This document shows positions 14,517-23,784 of a stretch of DNA of 33,181 nucleotides, piece after piece. The translations under genes were made by a program, and so were the position numbers. Position 1 is the stretch's first letter. The number at the start of each line of letters is the position of its first letter. Source of the DNA: Equadaptatus sp045642025 (GTDB lineage Bacteria > Synergistota > Synergistia > Synergistales > Synergistaceae). The notes under the pieces were generated by a model. The model was not told the DNA's origin, searched no databases, and saw only the letters and a program-made list of their open reading frames with translations. The stretch spans positions 1 through 33,181 of the forward strand of contig JAZUIB010000006.1 in assembly GCA_045642025.1 (NCBI GenBank), written 5' to 3'.

Positions 14517-14548
14517 ATTTTAATGCCGCTTTTCAGCGGCATTAAAAT
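14517..14548 (-). terminator. Intrinsic terminator of dnaG-rpoD
   Basis: A perfect 14-bp stem ATTTTAATGCCGCT / AGCGGCATTAAAAT closed by a 4-base loop. It touches the last base of the rpoD stop codon. The A/T outer pairs supply a T-rich 3' flank on both strands. Confidence 0.85.
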
Positions 14549-16545
14549 TATTCAAGAAAATCTTTAAGTTTTTTACTGCGGCTCGGATGACGAAGTTTAC
14601 GAAGTGCCTTTGCTTCAATCTGGCGAATACGTTCTCGTGTAACCCCAAAACGTCGGCCTACCTCTTCAAGTGTATGCGCATGACCATCTTCCAGTCCGAA
14701 ACGCAAACGAAGGACTTCGCTTTCTCTTTCTGTAAGATCATCAAGCATAGCCTCAAGCTGCTCACGGAGAATTTGTGTAGCCGCCGCTTCTTCTGGGCTT
14801 GGCAGTTCTTTATCCTCCAAGAAATCACCCAACTGGCTGTCTTCCTCTTCACCGATAGGAGTTTCAAGCGACACAGGCTCCTGTGCTATTCTCTGAATTT
14901 CTTCAACTCTGTCTGAAGGAATTTCCATTCTCGCGGCAATTTCTTCTGCTGTAGCTTCACGCCCGAGTTCCTGTACAAGCTGACGCGAAATACGTACAAG
15001 TTTGTTGATGGTTTCAACCATGTGGACAGGAATACGTATTGTCCTTGCCTGGTCGGCTATTGCGCGCGTAATTGCCTGGCGAATCCACCATGTAGCATAT
15101 GTACTGAACTTGTAACCTTTTCGGTAGTCAAATTTTTCAACGGCACGAATAAGGCCCAAATTGCCTTCCTGAATAAGATCGAGAAACAGCATGCCGCGTC
15201 CTATGTACTTTTTGGCTATACTGACAACAAGTCTGAGATTAGCTTCAACCAGCTTATCCTTACAGGCTGTTTCGCCGGCCTCAACGCCCTTGGCAAGTTC
15301 TACTTCCTGTTCGGGTTTCAAGAGGTCGATTTTGCCTATTTCCCGCAAATACATTCTGACAGGGTCTGAAAGAGGAAGTTCTTCAAGGTCGCCAAGGTCG
15401 TCTGCTGCTTCAACCTCTGGCATTGCCTCTCCGTCAATATCTTTGTTTTTTGCCTCTTCAAGAACGTCTACACCGAGTTCCATAAGGTTGGTGTAGAGAT
15501 TATCAATAACCTCAGGAGTCAGGAAATCTTTTGGCAAATGTTTTTCAAGGTCATCATAGGTCATATAACCTTTTTCACGACCTTCGTGAAGGATCTCTCT
15601 GACACTTTCTATATATGCAGTATATTCGTTTGCACTGTCTTCTGTCAAAATTTCCTGAATTCCGGACGGTAAGTCTTCAGGATCTTCACTGCCTTTATCC
15701 ATCACAAATGCTAAACTAAGGTCCACTTCTTCATCTTCGTCAACTTTAGACTTATGCATTTGGTTGACCGACTGTGTTTCAGAAGCAATCTGCTTATGAA
15801 CTTCAGCAAGAATGGATGAAGTATCCTCTGCTGCTATTATCTCTGTATCATTTTCAGCATTGGTAGTTTCAGGCGCAGCTTCTTCAACTTCGAGTTTTGG
15901 CTGTTGTATATCTTCAGGCTTTGTTACCTTCCCAGTTTCTTTTTTTTCTTTTGTTGCAGTTTTCTTTGTCTTTTTGACAGGCTGCGTTTCAGCAGACTGA
16001 ATATCTTTTGATTCAGTTTTTTCGACATCTTTTGCTTCTTTTTTAGATGTTTTTTTCTTTTCCTGTTTAGCTACAACTGTTTTTTCTTCTGTTTCTTTTA
16101 ATGTTTTGGAGACCTTTTCTGCTTTAGGTTTTTTTTCAGTCTTAACCTTTTTTGCAGATTTTACAGCACTCTTTTTGCCGGAACCCTTCTCAGGTTCAGC
16201 ATTTTTTTCTGCTTTATCAGTTTCCACATCATTAACAACAGTCTCTTTTACGGATAGTTTTTTCTGCTTTTCTGCTTTTACAGTTTTTTCTGTTTTTTTA
16301 ACTTTTCTGGCTTTTTCAGCCTTTTCCGCCTCTGCAGATACATTTTCTGTCTTAGCGGCACCTTTCCGTGAGACTGCTTTCTTTTTTACCTCTGCGGTTT
16401 CAACAGCGTATACTGTCTCCGTATTTACCTCTCTGTTTTCTTCGGCAGATTTGCTTTTACTGCTTTCATGTACTGCAGCTCCTTTACCCATCTTTTTTGC
16501 TTGGGCCTTTGTCTTCTGTGTTTCTGGTTTAGTTTTTCCGGTCAT
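14548..16545 (-). CDS. rpoD: Primary sigma factor RpoD with long Lys/Glu-rich N-terminal extension
   Basis: The housekeeping sigma factor that directs RNA polymerase to TTGACA/TATAAT promoters. Of 665 residues, the last 370 or so are a standard sigma70. They include a region 1.1-like domain ([20 protein letters not shown]), region 1.2 ([16 protein letters not shown]), region 2 ([39 protein letters not shown]) and region 3 ([17 protein letters not shown]). Region 4 has the [21 protein letters not shown]. The first roughly 280 residues are low-complexity Lys/Glu/Ala/Thr with many KxEK and KKTxK units, resembling histone-H1-like or linker tails. ATG 16545 overlaps the dnaG stop as ATGA and has GGGAGG upstream, so the long form is very likely translated; an internal start at [11 protein letters not shown] cannot be excluded. 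Confidence 0.95.
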   Translation of the reverse strand: MTGKTKPETQKTKAQAKKMGKGAAVHESSKSKSAEENREVNTETVYAVETAEVKKKAVSRKGAAKTENVSAEAEKAEKARKVKKTEKTVKAEKQKKLSVKETVVNDVETDKAEKNAEPEKGSGKKSAVKSAKKVKTEKKPKAEKVSKTLKETEEKTVVAKQEKKKTSKKEAKDVEKTESKDIQSAETQPVKKTKKTATKEKKETGKVTKPEDIQQPKLEVEEAAPETTNAENDTEIIAAEDTSSILAEVHKQIASETQSVNQMHKSKVDEDEEVDLSLAFVMDKGSEDPEDLPSGIQEILTEDSANEYTAYIESVREILHEGREKGYMTYDDLEKHLPKDFLTPEVIDNLYTNLMELGVDVLEEAKNKDIDGEAMPEVEAADDLGDLEELPLSDPVRMYLREIGKIDLLKPEQEVELAKGVEAGETACKDKLVEANLRLVVSIAKKYIGRGMLFLDLIQEGNLGLIRAVEKFDYRKGYKFSTYATWWIRQAITRAIADQARTIRIPVHMVETINKLVRISRQLVQELGREATAEEIAARMEIPSDRVEEIQRIAQEPVSLETPIGEEEDSQLGDFLEDKELPSPEEAAATQILREQLEAMLDDLTERESEVLRLRFGLEDGHAHTLEEVGRRFGVTRERIRQIEAKALRKLRHPSRSKKLKDFLE

Positions 16546-18275
16546 TTTATGGGTGCGCCTCCCTTAATGTATTTTACAAGTTCAAAATGCTCTTTTATTT
16601 CCTCAGCCGTTGCTTCACCTTTTATCATTTTGCCATTAATTGTCCTGATTCTGCTTTCCGCAGTTTTTCTTCTGAGTTCACGAAGAAGTCTGTCAGCAAG
16701 AGCCACATCTTCAGTTTCACTGTCAAGCAATGCATCACCGCCTGCTATGACAGCAAGACAACTGTTGTCACCCAACCGTTTCCAACGCAGTTCCAAATCT
16801 TCTTTGCTCTCTCCGGAAAACAGTGCGGTCAGTATATTCTGCACCGTTTCATTACTGATAAAGTGTATCACATCAGAAAGCTTATAACGCATTCTCAATT
16901 TATCGTTGTTCCATAATAAACTGCAGAACATTAACTCCCTGTCATCACATCTGCTTTCTTTCTTTGTTTCAAAAGCAGTATATTCATGAACCTGTTTAAG
17001 TTCTTTTCCCCGCACAATTTCTTTATGCGCGTTGATTTCATTTTCCAGTTCATGTCTGAGCACACCCAGTGTCTGCGCTACTTTGTCAACATACGGCTGC
17101 AGTTCAAAAATTGAAAGAGAGGCAAGTCCCTCAAGAAACCGCTCTCTGGCAGCGGAAGCTCTTTCAGGATCATCCTGCAGAGCTGCAACAATAGATGCGT
17201 GATACACAGGCAGCGGAAGCGATTCATCAAGTGCTTGTTTAAAATATTCATTGCCATTGTCAAGCTGCAAAATTTCATCAGGGTCTTTTCCGCCTTCAAG
17301 TTTCACAACCCTTACAGATATACCGTATTTCTGAAGTATATACATTCCGCGCAAAGCAGCTTCCTGGCCTGCAGCATCTGAATCGTAACATATATAGCAT
17401 AAATCAGTCATTCTTTTAATAAGCACAGCCTGCTGTTCGGTAAGCGCAGTACCCAAAGACGCTACTGTATTGGTAAATCCGCAGAGATGACACCGTATGG
17501 CATCCATATATCCTTCGACAAGTATTGCGGAATTAACGCGGTGCATTTCCAATTTCGCTTTGTTAAGCAGATAAAGATTATTTCTTTTATTAAATATATC
17601 ACTCTCAGGACTGTTAAGATATTTTGCATCTTCACCTGCGATTGCACGACCGCCAAATCCAATGAGCTTGTCAGATACATTGTATATCGGAAACATCACG
17701 CGACCTCGAAAACGGTCATAAATACCTTTATTGCCTTGCGAGGTCAGTCCGCTGTCTATAAGCTCTTTTTCTTTATACCCCTTTGTCAGAAGCACAGAAG
17801 AGAGACTATTCCAACTATCCGGCGCCCATCCTATACCAAAAGCAGCAGCAGTTTCATAACTGATGTTTCTTCTGTCAAGATATGCTCTAGCTGCGCTTGC
17901 GCCCGGCGTGTCGTATGATTTTCTAAAAAACTCCTGTGCATCTGCAAGGATATTCTTTTTAACTTTAGTATCTGCAAAATTTCCGCTTTTCGGCTGAAGT
18001 TTTACACCTGCACGTTCGGCAAGTCTCTCCAGCGTTTCACGAAAATCAAGATGCTCCATCTCTTGAACAAAACTGAACACATCTCCGCCTTTGCCGCAGC
18101 CGAAACAATGAAAACTCTGTTTTTCCGTGGATACGGTAAATGACGGCGTCTTTTCATTATGAAACGGACAACATCCCCAAAATCTCGTCCCTTTGCGAAC
18201 AAGTTTTACATAATCGCCAACAACTTCAACTATATCAAGTCTGCTTTTGATTTCATCAATTTCTGACAAAGACAA
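16542..18275 (-). CDS. dnaG: DNA primase
   Basis: Makes RNA primers for chromosome replication. The 577-residue protein has the zinc-binding domain ([11 protein letters not shown] with Cys36 and His39, then CFGC at 57-60), the RNA-polymerase core with [11 protein letters not shown] and IGFGGRAI, and a TOPRIM domain ([10 protein letters not shown] with catalytic Glu, [18 protein letters not shown]). A helical C-terminal helicase-binding part follows. There is no ATG near the start: the frame opens at TTG 18275, but another TTG at 18269 lies 9 bases after AAAGGAG and is the better-spaced choice. It overlaps rpoD by ATGA, the classic macromolecular synthesis pair but without rpsU. Confidence 0.95.
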   Translation of the reverse strand: MSLSEIDEIKSRLDIVEVVGDYVKLVRKGTRFWGCCPFHNEKTPSFTVSTEKQSFHCFGCGKGGDVFSFVQEMEHLDFRETLERLAERAGVKLQPKSGNFADTKVKKNILADAQEFFRKSYDTPGASAARAYLDRRNISYETAAAFGIGWAPDSWNSLSSVLLTKGYKEKELIDSGLTSQGNKGIYDRFRGRVMFPIYNVSDKLIGFGGRAIAGEDAKYLNSPESDIFNKRNNLYLLNKAKLEMHRVNSAILVEGYMDAIRCHLCGFTNTVASLGTALTEQQAVLIKRMTDLCYICYDSDAAGQEAALRGMYILQKYGISVRVVKLEGGKDPDEILQLDNGNEYFKQALDESLPLPVYHASIVAALQDDPERASAARERFLEGLASLSIFELQPYVDKVAQTLGVLRHELENEINAHKEIVRGKELKQVHEYTAFETKKESRCDDRELMFCSLLWNNDKLRMRYKLSDVIHFISNETVQNILTALFSGESKEDLELRWKRLGDNSCLAVIAGGDALLDSETEDVALADRLLRELRRKTAESRIRTINGKMIKGEATAEEIKEHFELVKYIKGGAPIK

Positions 18276-18364
18276 AAACTCCTTTAGCGCAATACAAATA
18301 CATTAATTTGCAAATTTTAGCTTCAGAATTCAACATTTAAAATTCAATTTACATTTAGAGAACA

Positions 18365-18390
18365 CGGAGGGATAGTCGCCTATCCCTCCG
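18365..18390 (-). terminator. Hairpin terminator of hppA
   Basis: A perfect 11-bp stem CGGAGGGATAG / CTATCCCTCCG with a TCGC tetraloop, 25 bases after the hppA stop. The minus-strand 3' flank (TGTTCTCT) is only moderately T-rich, so termination may be partial and some dnaG-rpoD expression could come from read-through. Confidence 0.75.
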
Positions 18391-18414
18391 CAATTTACGA
18401 TTTTTACGCTTTTA

Positions 18415-20403
18415 TTAACGAATAAAGAGCGGCGCAAGAACTGTTGCGACAACAGACATAAGTTTAATGAGTATATTGAGGCTGGGACCTGCGGTATCTT
18501 TAAACGGGTCGCCAACGGTATCTCCAACAACTGCAGCGGCGTGAGGAGCGGAGCCCTTGCCGCCGTATTGTCCCGATTCGATATATTTCTTTGCGTTATC
18601 CCATGCACCGCCTGAATTTGACATAAAGATTGCCATCATAACACCGGTGACTATAGAACCGCCGAGAAGACCACCAAGAGCTTCAGGGCCTAACGCCACA
18701 CCTACGATAACAGGAACTACAACTGCCATAAGACCTGGAATAACCATTTCTTTAAGCGCAGCTGCTGTTGAAATGTCAACGCAACGCTCATACTCCGGAC
18801 GCGCTTTGCCTTCCATAATTCCTGCGATTTCGCGGAACTGACGGCGAACTTCCTGAATCATTTTTTCAGCTGCGCGTGAAACTGCCTGAATTGCAAGCGC
18901 ACTGAATACAAAAGGAAGCATACCGCCGATAAAGAGACCTATCATAACATATGAATCCTTAAGGTCGATAGCAGAAATATTTGTTGCCTGCGCATAAGAA
19001 ACAAACAGTGCAAGGGCCGTAAGAGCGGCAGAACCAATTGCAAGTCCTTTGCCAACTGCCGCTGTTGTATTTCCAACTGCGTCAAGTTTGTCTGTGATGT
19101 TGCGGACTTCTTCAGGAAGCTCTGCCATTTCGGCAATACCGCCTGCATTGTCTGAAATAGGACCGTAAGCGTCAACTGAAAGAGCCATGCCTGTGATTGA
19201 AAGCATGCCGACTGCCGCGCAAGAAATGCCGTAGAGACCGCCGAATTTAAAGCCTGCCCATACTGCAATGCAGACAAGGATAACAGGTATGGCCGTTGAT
19301 TTCATTCCAACACCGAGACCTGAAAGAATATTTGTCGCAGGACCTGTTTGTGAGGCTTCGGCAATTTCCTTGACGCTTGGGAAAGCATCTGACGTATAGT
19401 ATTCGGTTACTCCGCCAATTGCTATACCTGAAACAACACCTGAAACTACCGCCCAGAAATATGTAAGACTGCCTTCAAACACTTTATCAGTGAGGAAGTA
19501 TGTCGCAGCAATCATAATAACACCGGTCATAACAAGTCCTGTGCTGAGTGCTTTGGACGGATCACCGTCTTTTTTGACACGCACAAAAGCCATACCAAGG
19601 ATTGATGCTATGATACCTACAGCTGCCAGATAAAGCGGATAGAATGCACCGGCCATACCGCCGTTAACTCTATCAATGACAATTGCGCCTACAGCCATAG
19701 CAGCTATTATAGAGTTTACATAAGATTCAAAAAGGTCTGCGCCCATACCTGCGATATCACCAACGTTGTCACCAACGTTGTCGGCGATAACAGCAGGGTT
19801 GCGCGGGTCGTCTTCAGGAATACCTGCTTCAACCTTACCTACAAGGTCAGCGCCTACGTCAGCAGCTTTCGTGTAGATACCGCCGCCGACACGTGCAAAA
19901 AGCGCTATTGAGGATGCTCCAAAACCAAATGCGACGATAACATCCGCATTGCCGGTAAAATAGTATGCAATTGCAATACCAAGAAGACCGACACCTACAA
20001 CTGTCATACCCATGACACTGCCGCCGGTGAAAGCAACTTTGAGTGCTTCGTTCATGCCTTTCATAGCTGCACATGAGGTTTTGCCGTTTGATTTTGTAGC
20101 TATTTTCATACCGATGTAGCCGGTGAGTGCTGAACAGAATGCACCGAATACAAAACATACTGCACTTGCAAAGCCAATCTGCCATGCAAGGAGTGCTGCC
20201 ACTATAACTGCGAAGATTATGAGCGATTTGTATTCTCTGTAAAGGAATGCCATAGCACCGCTCTGAATAATACTTGAAAGTTCTGCAACTCTTTCGTTGT
20301 CAACTTTTGCTCTTGAAATCTTGCCTGTTGCATATAATGCATAGACAAGAGCAAGCACTGCAGCTGCGATTACAAGACCGAGCTGTAAAACAAGATTTTC
20401 CAT
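18415..20403 (-). CDS. hppA: Membrane-bound ion-pumping pyrophosphatase, K+-dependent type
   Basis: Hydrolyses pyrophosphate and pumps H+ or Na+ across the inner membrane, saving energy in anaerobes. The 662-residue protein has about 16 membrane helices and the catalytic signature [20 protein letters not shown] followed by [10 protein letters not shown]. The second conserved set is [20 protein letters not shown] near the end. At the position that separates the K+-dependent and K+-independent subfamilies it reads GNTTAA (Ala, K+-dependent) and not GNTTKA. Na+ versus H+ pumping cannot be decided by eye. A strong promoter lies at 20464-20492. ATG 20403 is preceded by GAGGAGG. Confidence 0.95.
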   Translation of the reverse strand: MENLVLQLGLVIAAAVLALVYALYATGKISRAKVDNERVAELSSIIQSGAMAFLYREYKSLIIFAVIVAALLAWQIGFASAVCFVFGAFCSALTGYIGMKIATKSNGKTSCAAMKGMNEALKVAFTGGSVMGMTVVGVGLLGIAIAYYFTGNADVIVAFGFGASSIALFARVGGGIYTKAADVGADLVGKVEAGIPEDDPRNPAVIADNVGDNVGDIAGMGADLFESYVNSIIAAMAVGAIVIDRVNGGMAGAFYPLYLAAVGIIASILGMAFVRVKKDGDPSKALSTGLVMTGVIMIAATYFLTDKVFEGSLTYFWAVVSGVVSGIAIGGVTEYYTSDAFPSVKEIAEASQTGPATNILSGLGVGMKSTAIPVILVCIAVWAGFKFGGLYGISCAAVGMLSITGMALSVDAYGPISDNAGGIAEMAELPEEVRNITDKLDAVGNTTAAVGKGLAIGSAALTALALFVSYAQATNISAIDLKDSYVMIGLFIGGMLPFVFSALAIQAVSRAAEKMIQEVRRQFREIAGIMEGKARPEYERCVDISTAAALKEMVIPGLMAVVVPVIVGVALGPEALGGLLGGSIVTGVMMAIFMSNSGGAWDNAKKYIESGQYGGKGSAPHAAAVVGDTVGDPFKDTAGPSLNILIKLMSVVATVLAPLFIR

Positions 20404-20463
20404 GAAAACGTCCTCCTCAAGGTTACTGCACCGACAACAACCGATGCCAATTTACAAATTGCT

Positions 20464-20492
20464 ATTATATTAGTTTCTCCGTGTAAAAGCAA
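20464..20492 (-). promoter_or_regulatory. Promoter of hppA
   Basis: On the minus strand TTGCTT (20487-20492), a 17-base spacer and the perfect -10 box TATAAT (20464-20469). The transcript would have a leader of about 55 bases before ATG 20403. Confidence 0.8.
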
Positions 20493-20535
20493 CCCGCCAA
20501 ACATAAAAATAGCATCTTATGAACTTATAAACGAA

Positions 20536-20563
20536 TAAAACGGACCTTGTTTTACAGGTCCGT
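20536..20563 (-). terminator. Intrinsic terminator of AI-2E family permease gene
   Basis: On the minus strand GACGGACCTG ... AAGGTCCGT closes a short loop and is followed by TTTTATT. It begins 17 bases after the stop at 20581. Confidence 0.85.
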
Positions 20564-20580
20564 CTAATAATGCAATAATA

Positions 20581-21657
20581 TTATATTGGCTGTTCCGTAA
20601 TTTTTTTACGGTAAATATCAAGAATAAACCAGCCTAGAGAAAGCACTACGGGTCCGAGGAAAAGCCCTATGAACCCCCACAGATACAATCCGCCGAACAA
20701 ACCAAGAAAAACCACAAACATATTTACATCGCTGCTGCCGGAAATAAACAACGGCCGAACAATATTATCAACGGTACACACAATACCTGCATTCCATGCA
20801 AGCAGCAGAAACGCATGGAAATTATCACCGGTGGCCAAAAGATAGATAACTCCCCAGATCCATACTGCAGGTGTACCCACCATAGGAATCATGCCGCATA
20901 TAAACATCATAAAGCCAAATAATATAGGATTCGGCAGTTTCACAATATACCAGCCTATACCGCCGAGAATACCCTGAATAAGTCCTGTCATAACCACTCC
21001 AAACACTATTGCGCGCAGCATATTTCTCATCCGGCTGAAAAGTTCAGATTTCTTGTCTTCAGACAACGGCAGCAGATCACTGATGAAATCAGACAGTTTT
21101 ACTCCGTCGCGAAGCAGATAAAAGGATGTAACCCCAACAACCACAAACAGCATAATGAATCTGGCCAGCCCATTCACCACATTGCGCGACAGTGATTTTG
21201 CAACTCCTGAGAACCACTGTAAAAGATTTGCAGCCATATCTGAAAAATACGGTTGTGATTGTATACTGTTCCAATCGCCAAGGCGCTCACCGATAACAGG
21301 CAGAGAATGTGCCCAATTAAATACATTTTCAAGCACTGGCATAATACCTCCGGCTGCAATTACTGAGTCATAAGCGGCGGTAGCTTCCTTTGCAAGAAAC
21401 AAAACTATCAGAAAAATAGGAAGCAGCATAAAGAAAAGAATTACGACAGAAACAACAAAAGCAGAAACATTTTCAAAACGCCCTTTAAGCAATTTCTCAT
21501 GCAGCACATTATACAGAGGAAATGCAAACATTGACAGCACCACAGCCCATGCGATACCGCTAAAAAACGGGCGCAGAATAAATGCGCACAAAATTAGCAC
21601 TCCTGCCAAAAGAACGGTGAACGATGTATTTCTGCTTACAGTATTCTTATCTGCCAT
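20581..21657 (-). CDS. AI-2E family transporter (TqsA/PerM-like)
   Basis: A 358-residue inner-membrane protein of the AI-2E/UPF0118 family. Members include the autoinducer-2 exporter TqsA and Na+(Li+)/H+ antiporters, so substrate cannot be inferred. It has paired N-terminal helices (FTVLLAGVLILCAFILRPFF), a central soluble segment, and the family C-terminal block. That block includes ILGGIGWYIVKLPNPILFGFMM, PMVGTPAVWIWGVIYLL, DNIVRPLFISG and LGLFGGLYLWGFIGLFLGPV. GAGGGG precedes ATG 21657. It is a single-gene unit divergent from the aldo/keto reductase. Confidence 0.92.
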   Translation of the reverse strand: MADKNTVSRNTSFTVLLAGVLILCAFILRPFFSGIAWAVVLSMFAFPLYNVLHEKLLKGRFENVSAFVVSVVILFFMLLPIFLIVLFLAKEATAAYDSVIAAGGIMPVLENVFNWAHSLPVIGERLGDWNSIQSQPYFSDMAANLLQWFSGVAKSLSRNVVNGLARFIMLFVVVGVTSFYLLRDGVKLSDFISDLLPLSEDKKSELFSRMRNMLRAIVFGVVMTGLIQGILGGIGWYIVKLPNPILFGFMMFICGMIPMVGTPAVWIWGVIYLLATGDNFHAFLLLAWNAGIVCTVDNIVRPLFISGSSDVNMFVVFLGLFGGLYLWGFIGLFLGPVVLSLGWFILDIYRKKITEQPI

Positions 21658-21695
21658 ATTTCAGCCCCTCTATCTTCTAACTACTGTTTTATGTT

Positions 21696-21724
21696 ATCAT
21701 AAACTGCAGATTTTAAACACGCAA
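21696..21724 (-). promoter_or_regulatory. Promoter of AI-2E family permease gene
   Basis: On the minus strand TTGCGT (21719-21724), a 17-base spacer and TATGAT (21696-21701), ending about 38 bases before the start codon. Confidence 0.6.
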
Positions 21725-21761
21725 AAATACTAATTATTCTGCGTTTTCCGCAAATAAATGT

Positions 21762-21808
21762 CAAAACTGCGTTTTTTTATTGTCATCGGGACAGTTTTGT
21801 GGTAACTT
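21762..21808 (+). promoter_or_regulatory. Promoter of aldo/keto reductase gene with inverted repeat
   Basis: TTGTCA (21780-21785), a 17-base spacer and TAACTT (21803-21808). An 8-bp inverted repeat CAAAACTG (21762-21769) / CAGTTTTG (21792-21799) brackets the -35 box, with centres 30 bases apart (near three helical turns). A repressor bridging the two arms would cover the promoter. The regulator is unknown. Confidence 0.45.
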
Positions 21809-21849
21809 TCATTCATACATATAAACTCAAACTCGATGGAGTGATTAAT

Positions 21850-23016
21850 ATGACAGATTTCGGATTCGGCTGCATGAGACTTCCGCTTACGGACACTTCA
21901 AACCCTGAAAGCTTCGACTATCCCCTTATTGAAAAACTTTTTGATACGTTCCTTGAGCACGGTTTCCGTTACTTCGATACAGCATACGTATATCACAGGA
22001 CACACGGCGAAGAAGCCGTACGCAAAGCGCTTGTCGAACGCCACGAAAGAAGTGAATTTGAGCTTGCCTCAAAACTGCCGCTTCGTACATTCAGACACGT
22101 TTCAGAAGTTGAAGAAATCTTTGACAGTCAGCTTGAGCGCTGCGGCATAGAATATTTTGACTACTACCTGCTTCATAACATGGGCGTCAATGTCTGGCCG
22201 AAAGCAAAAGATTTAGGCGCAGTTGACCTTGTGCTTCGCAAGAAAACAGAAGGCAAAATCAAAAAACTCGGCATTTCCTTCCACGACTCGCCGGAACTTT
22301 TTGACGAAATACTCTCAGAACTTGCCGACAAAATCGACTTCGTACAGCTTCAGGTTAACTATGCAGATATGGAAGCCGACGGCATCCGCGCACGAGAATG
22401 TCTCGACGTTGCTGCGAAATACAACCTGCCTGTAACAGTTATGGAACCTGTAAAAGGCGGAACACTTGCAAACATACCGGAAGACGCTGAAAAACTGCTC
22501 CAAAGCGCACAGCCGGACACATCTCCCGCCGCATGGGCACTTCGCTTTGCTGCGCAGCAGAAAGGCGTTGTCCGCGTACTCTCCGGAATGAACAGCATGG
22601 CGCAGCTTGAAGACAACATGAAAGTCTTTGAAAATATGATGCCTCTGACAGAAGAAGACAACTCACTTCTGACAAAAGCCGCAGAAATTATCAATTCACA
22701 GACCGCAATACCGTGCACAGGCTGCGAATACTGCCTGCAAGGCTGTCCGAAAGGCATACTCATTCCAAAAATCTTCACAATATACAACAGCGCCGCGCGA
22801 CTCACAGGCGGATTCTCTAGCGAAGAAACATACTATACCAACCTTGTGCTCAGTTCAGCATACGCAAGCGACTGCATAAAATGCGGCAAATGCGAACAGG
22901 CATGCCCTCAGCACCTGAAAATCAGAGACCTGCTTGAAAACTGCGTGGAAAAACTGGAAAAAAACAACCCGATTCTTGCGCCATTCCTCACACAGAAAAA
23001 CACAGATGGCAAATAA
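21850..23016 (+). CDS. Aldo/keto reductase with C-terminal 4Fe-4S ferredoxin domain
   Basis: A 388-residue oxidoreductase with an N-terminal (beta/alpha)8 AKR barrel of about 290 residues. The catalytic Asp and Tyr lie in YFDTAYVYHRTHGEEAV, Lys in ELASKLPL, and His in DYYLLHNMG. Two CxxCxxCxxxCP motifs follow, CTGCEYCLQGCP and CIKCGKCEQACP, each able to hold one 4Fe-4S cluster. Such fused AKRs are common in anaerobes; electron transfer between NAD(P)H, ferredoxin and a carbonyl substrate is likely but the substrate is unknown. The ATG at 21850 has GGAG 8 bases upstream; the upstream in-frame GTG lies inside the promoter. The stop overlaps the next gene by 11 bases. Confidence 0.92.
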   Translation: MTDFGFGCMRLPLTDTSNPESFDYPLIEKLFDTFLEHGFRYFDTAYVYHRTHGEEAVRKALVERHERSEFELASKLPLRTFRHVSEVEEIFDSQLERCGIEYFDYYLLHNMGVNVWPKAKDLGAVDLVLRKKTEGKIKKLGISFHDSPELFDEILSELADKIDFVQLQVNYADMEADGIRARECLDVAAKYNLPVTVMEPVKGGTLANIPEDAEKLLQSAQPDTSPAAWALRFAAQQKGVVRVLSGMNSMAQLEDNMKVFENMMPLTEEDNSLLTKAAEIINSQTAIPCTGCEYCLQGCPKGILIPKIFTIYNSAARLTGGFSSEETYYTNLVLSSAYASDCIKCGKCEQACPQHLKIRDLLENCVEKLEKNNPILAPFLTQKNTDGK

Positions 23017-23431
23017 CCTCACCCGTGCGAAAGACCTGCTTGCAACAGGAAAATACACCTGCGCGCTCGTCTGCGGCGCAGAAGAAATAACGAGTTCGAC
23101 ACGCGGAGTAAAACCGTTGCTTGACCTGTACAAAACAGGCAGAGACTACTCAGAATACTCAGCCGCAGACAAAGTAATCGGCAACGGCGCGGCATTTCTC
23201 TACCTGCTGCTCGGCATAAAAGAACTCTATGCCCCAATAATCAGCACAGATGCCAAAGCAACGCTTGACAGAGGCTGTGTAAAAATTCAGTACGACAAAC
23301 TTGTCCCTGCGATATTCAACCACGACAAAACAGGCTTCTGCCCCATTGAAACGGCAGTCAAAGGCATAACCGAACCTCAGGCAGCGCTTGAAGCAATAAA
23401 AGCGCAACTGCATAAAATGGGTATAATCTAA
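23006..23431 (+). CDS. DUF1893 protein (cytidine-deaminase-like fold family)
   Basis: A 141-residue cytoplasmic protein matching the DUF1893 family, whose known structure (TM1506) has a deaminase-like fold without a proven activity. Recognisable stretches are LATGKYTCALVCGAEEITSS, RGVKPLLDLY, AADKVIGNGAAFLYLLLG and TGFCPIETAV. ATG 23006 is inside the end of the reductase gene, so it is translated by coupling. A longer frame from 22934 would only add residues that are a frame-shifted reading of the reductase. The tight pairing with the Fe-S reductase suggests a shared function that sequence does not reveal. Confidence 0.82.
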   Translation: MANNLTRAKDLLATGKYTCALVCGAEEITSSTRGVKPLLDLYKTGRDYSEYSAADKVIGNGAAFLYLLLGIKELYAPIISTDAKATLDRGCVKIQYDKLVPAIFNHDKTGFCPIETAVKGITEPQAALEAIKAQLHKMGII

Positions 23432-23615
23432 ATTACACATCATATTTATAAAGTTTTACGATTTTACCTTATTTTATAAAGTTTATTCTTTTGCTTGCCG
23501 CATTTTTACCCAAAAATGAGATGTAAAAATTCCCTTTCTTTTCATTTCAATTATATTCAGACAAGGCAAATGCTGCAGGGTACTTAGAACCAACCTTGTT
23601 GCACATCAAGATTTC

Positions 23616-23690
23616 ATTGTCGAAGACAAACACAGCGCTTACTTTGAGTTTGACACAAAATACAAAAATGAGGACAATGTTGTCCTCTTT
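23616..23690. repeat. Terminator-containing repeat, copy A
   Basis: Bases 23616-23687 align with 25155-25230 over their whole length, with an identical core TACAAAAATGAGGAC and the matching arm GTCCTC. Read on the plus strand both copies translate to similar peptides ending YKNED, with an in-frame 3-base length difference. On the minus strand the hairpin at 23661-23690 (GAGGAC / GTCCTC, then TTTTTGTA) ends the DUF4143 ATPase transcript. The 23432-23615 stretch before it, after the DUF1893 stop, shows no gene. Confidence 0.6.
23661..23690 (-). terminator. Terminator of DUF4143 ATPase gene (inside repeat A)
   Basis: GAGGAC-AATGTT-GTCCTC hairpin with a TTTTTGTA tail on the minus strand, 95 bases after the ATPase stop. 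The plus-strand side also has TCTTTTG, so it could stop the DUF1893 transcript too. Confidence 0.7.
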
Positions 23691-23784
23691 TGTAATGTGA
23701 ATATACAATTTTTCGTCACAAATTTACATCAACAGAAAGCTGCCCGAAGTAACCTCTCCTAGTCTTTATTGTAACATGGACAAG

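Noticed and set aside
16106..16567. A Phe/Ser-rich plus-strand frame opposite the rpoD N-terminus
   Set aside because: It is the mirror of the Lys/Glu-rich rpoD extension (Lys/Glu codons read as Phe/Leu/Ser on the other strand) and has no ribosome site.
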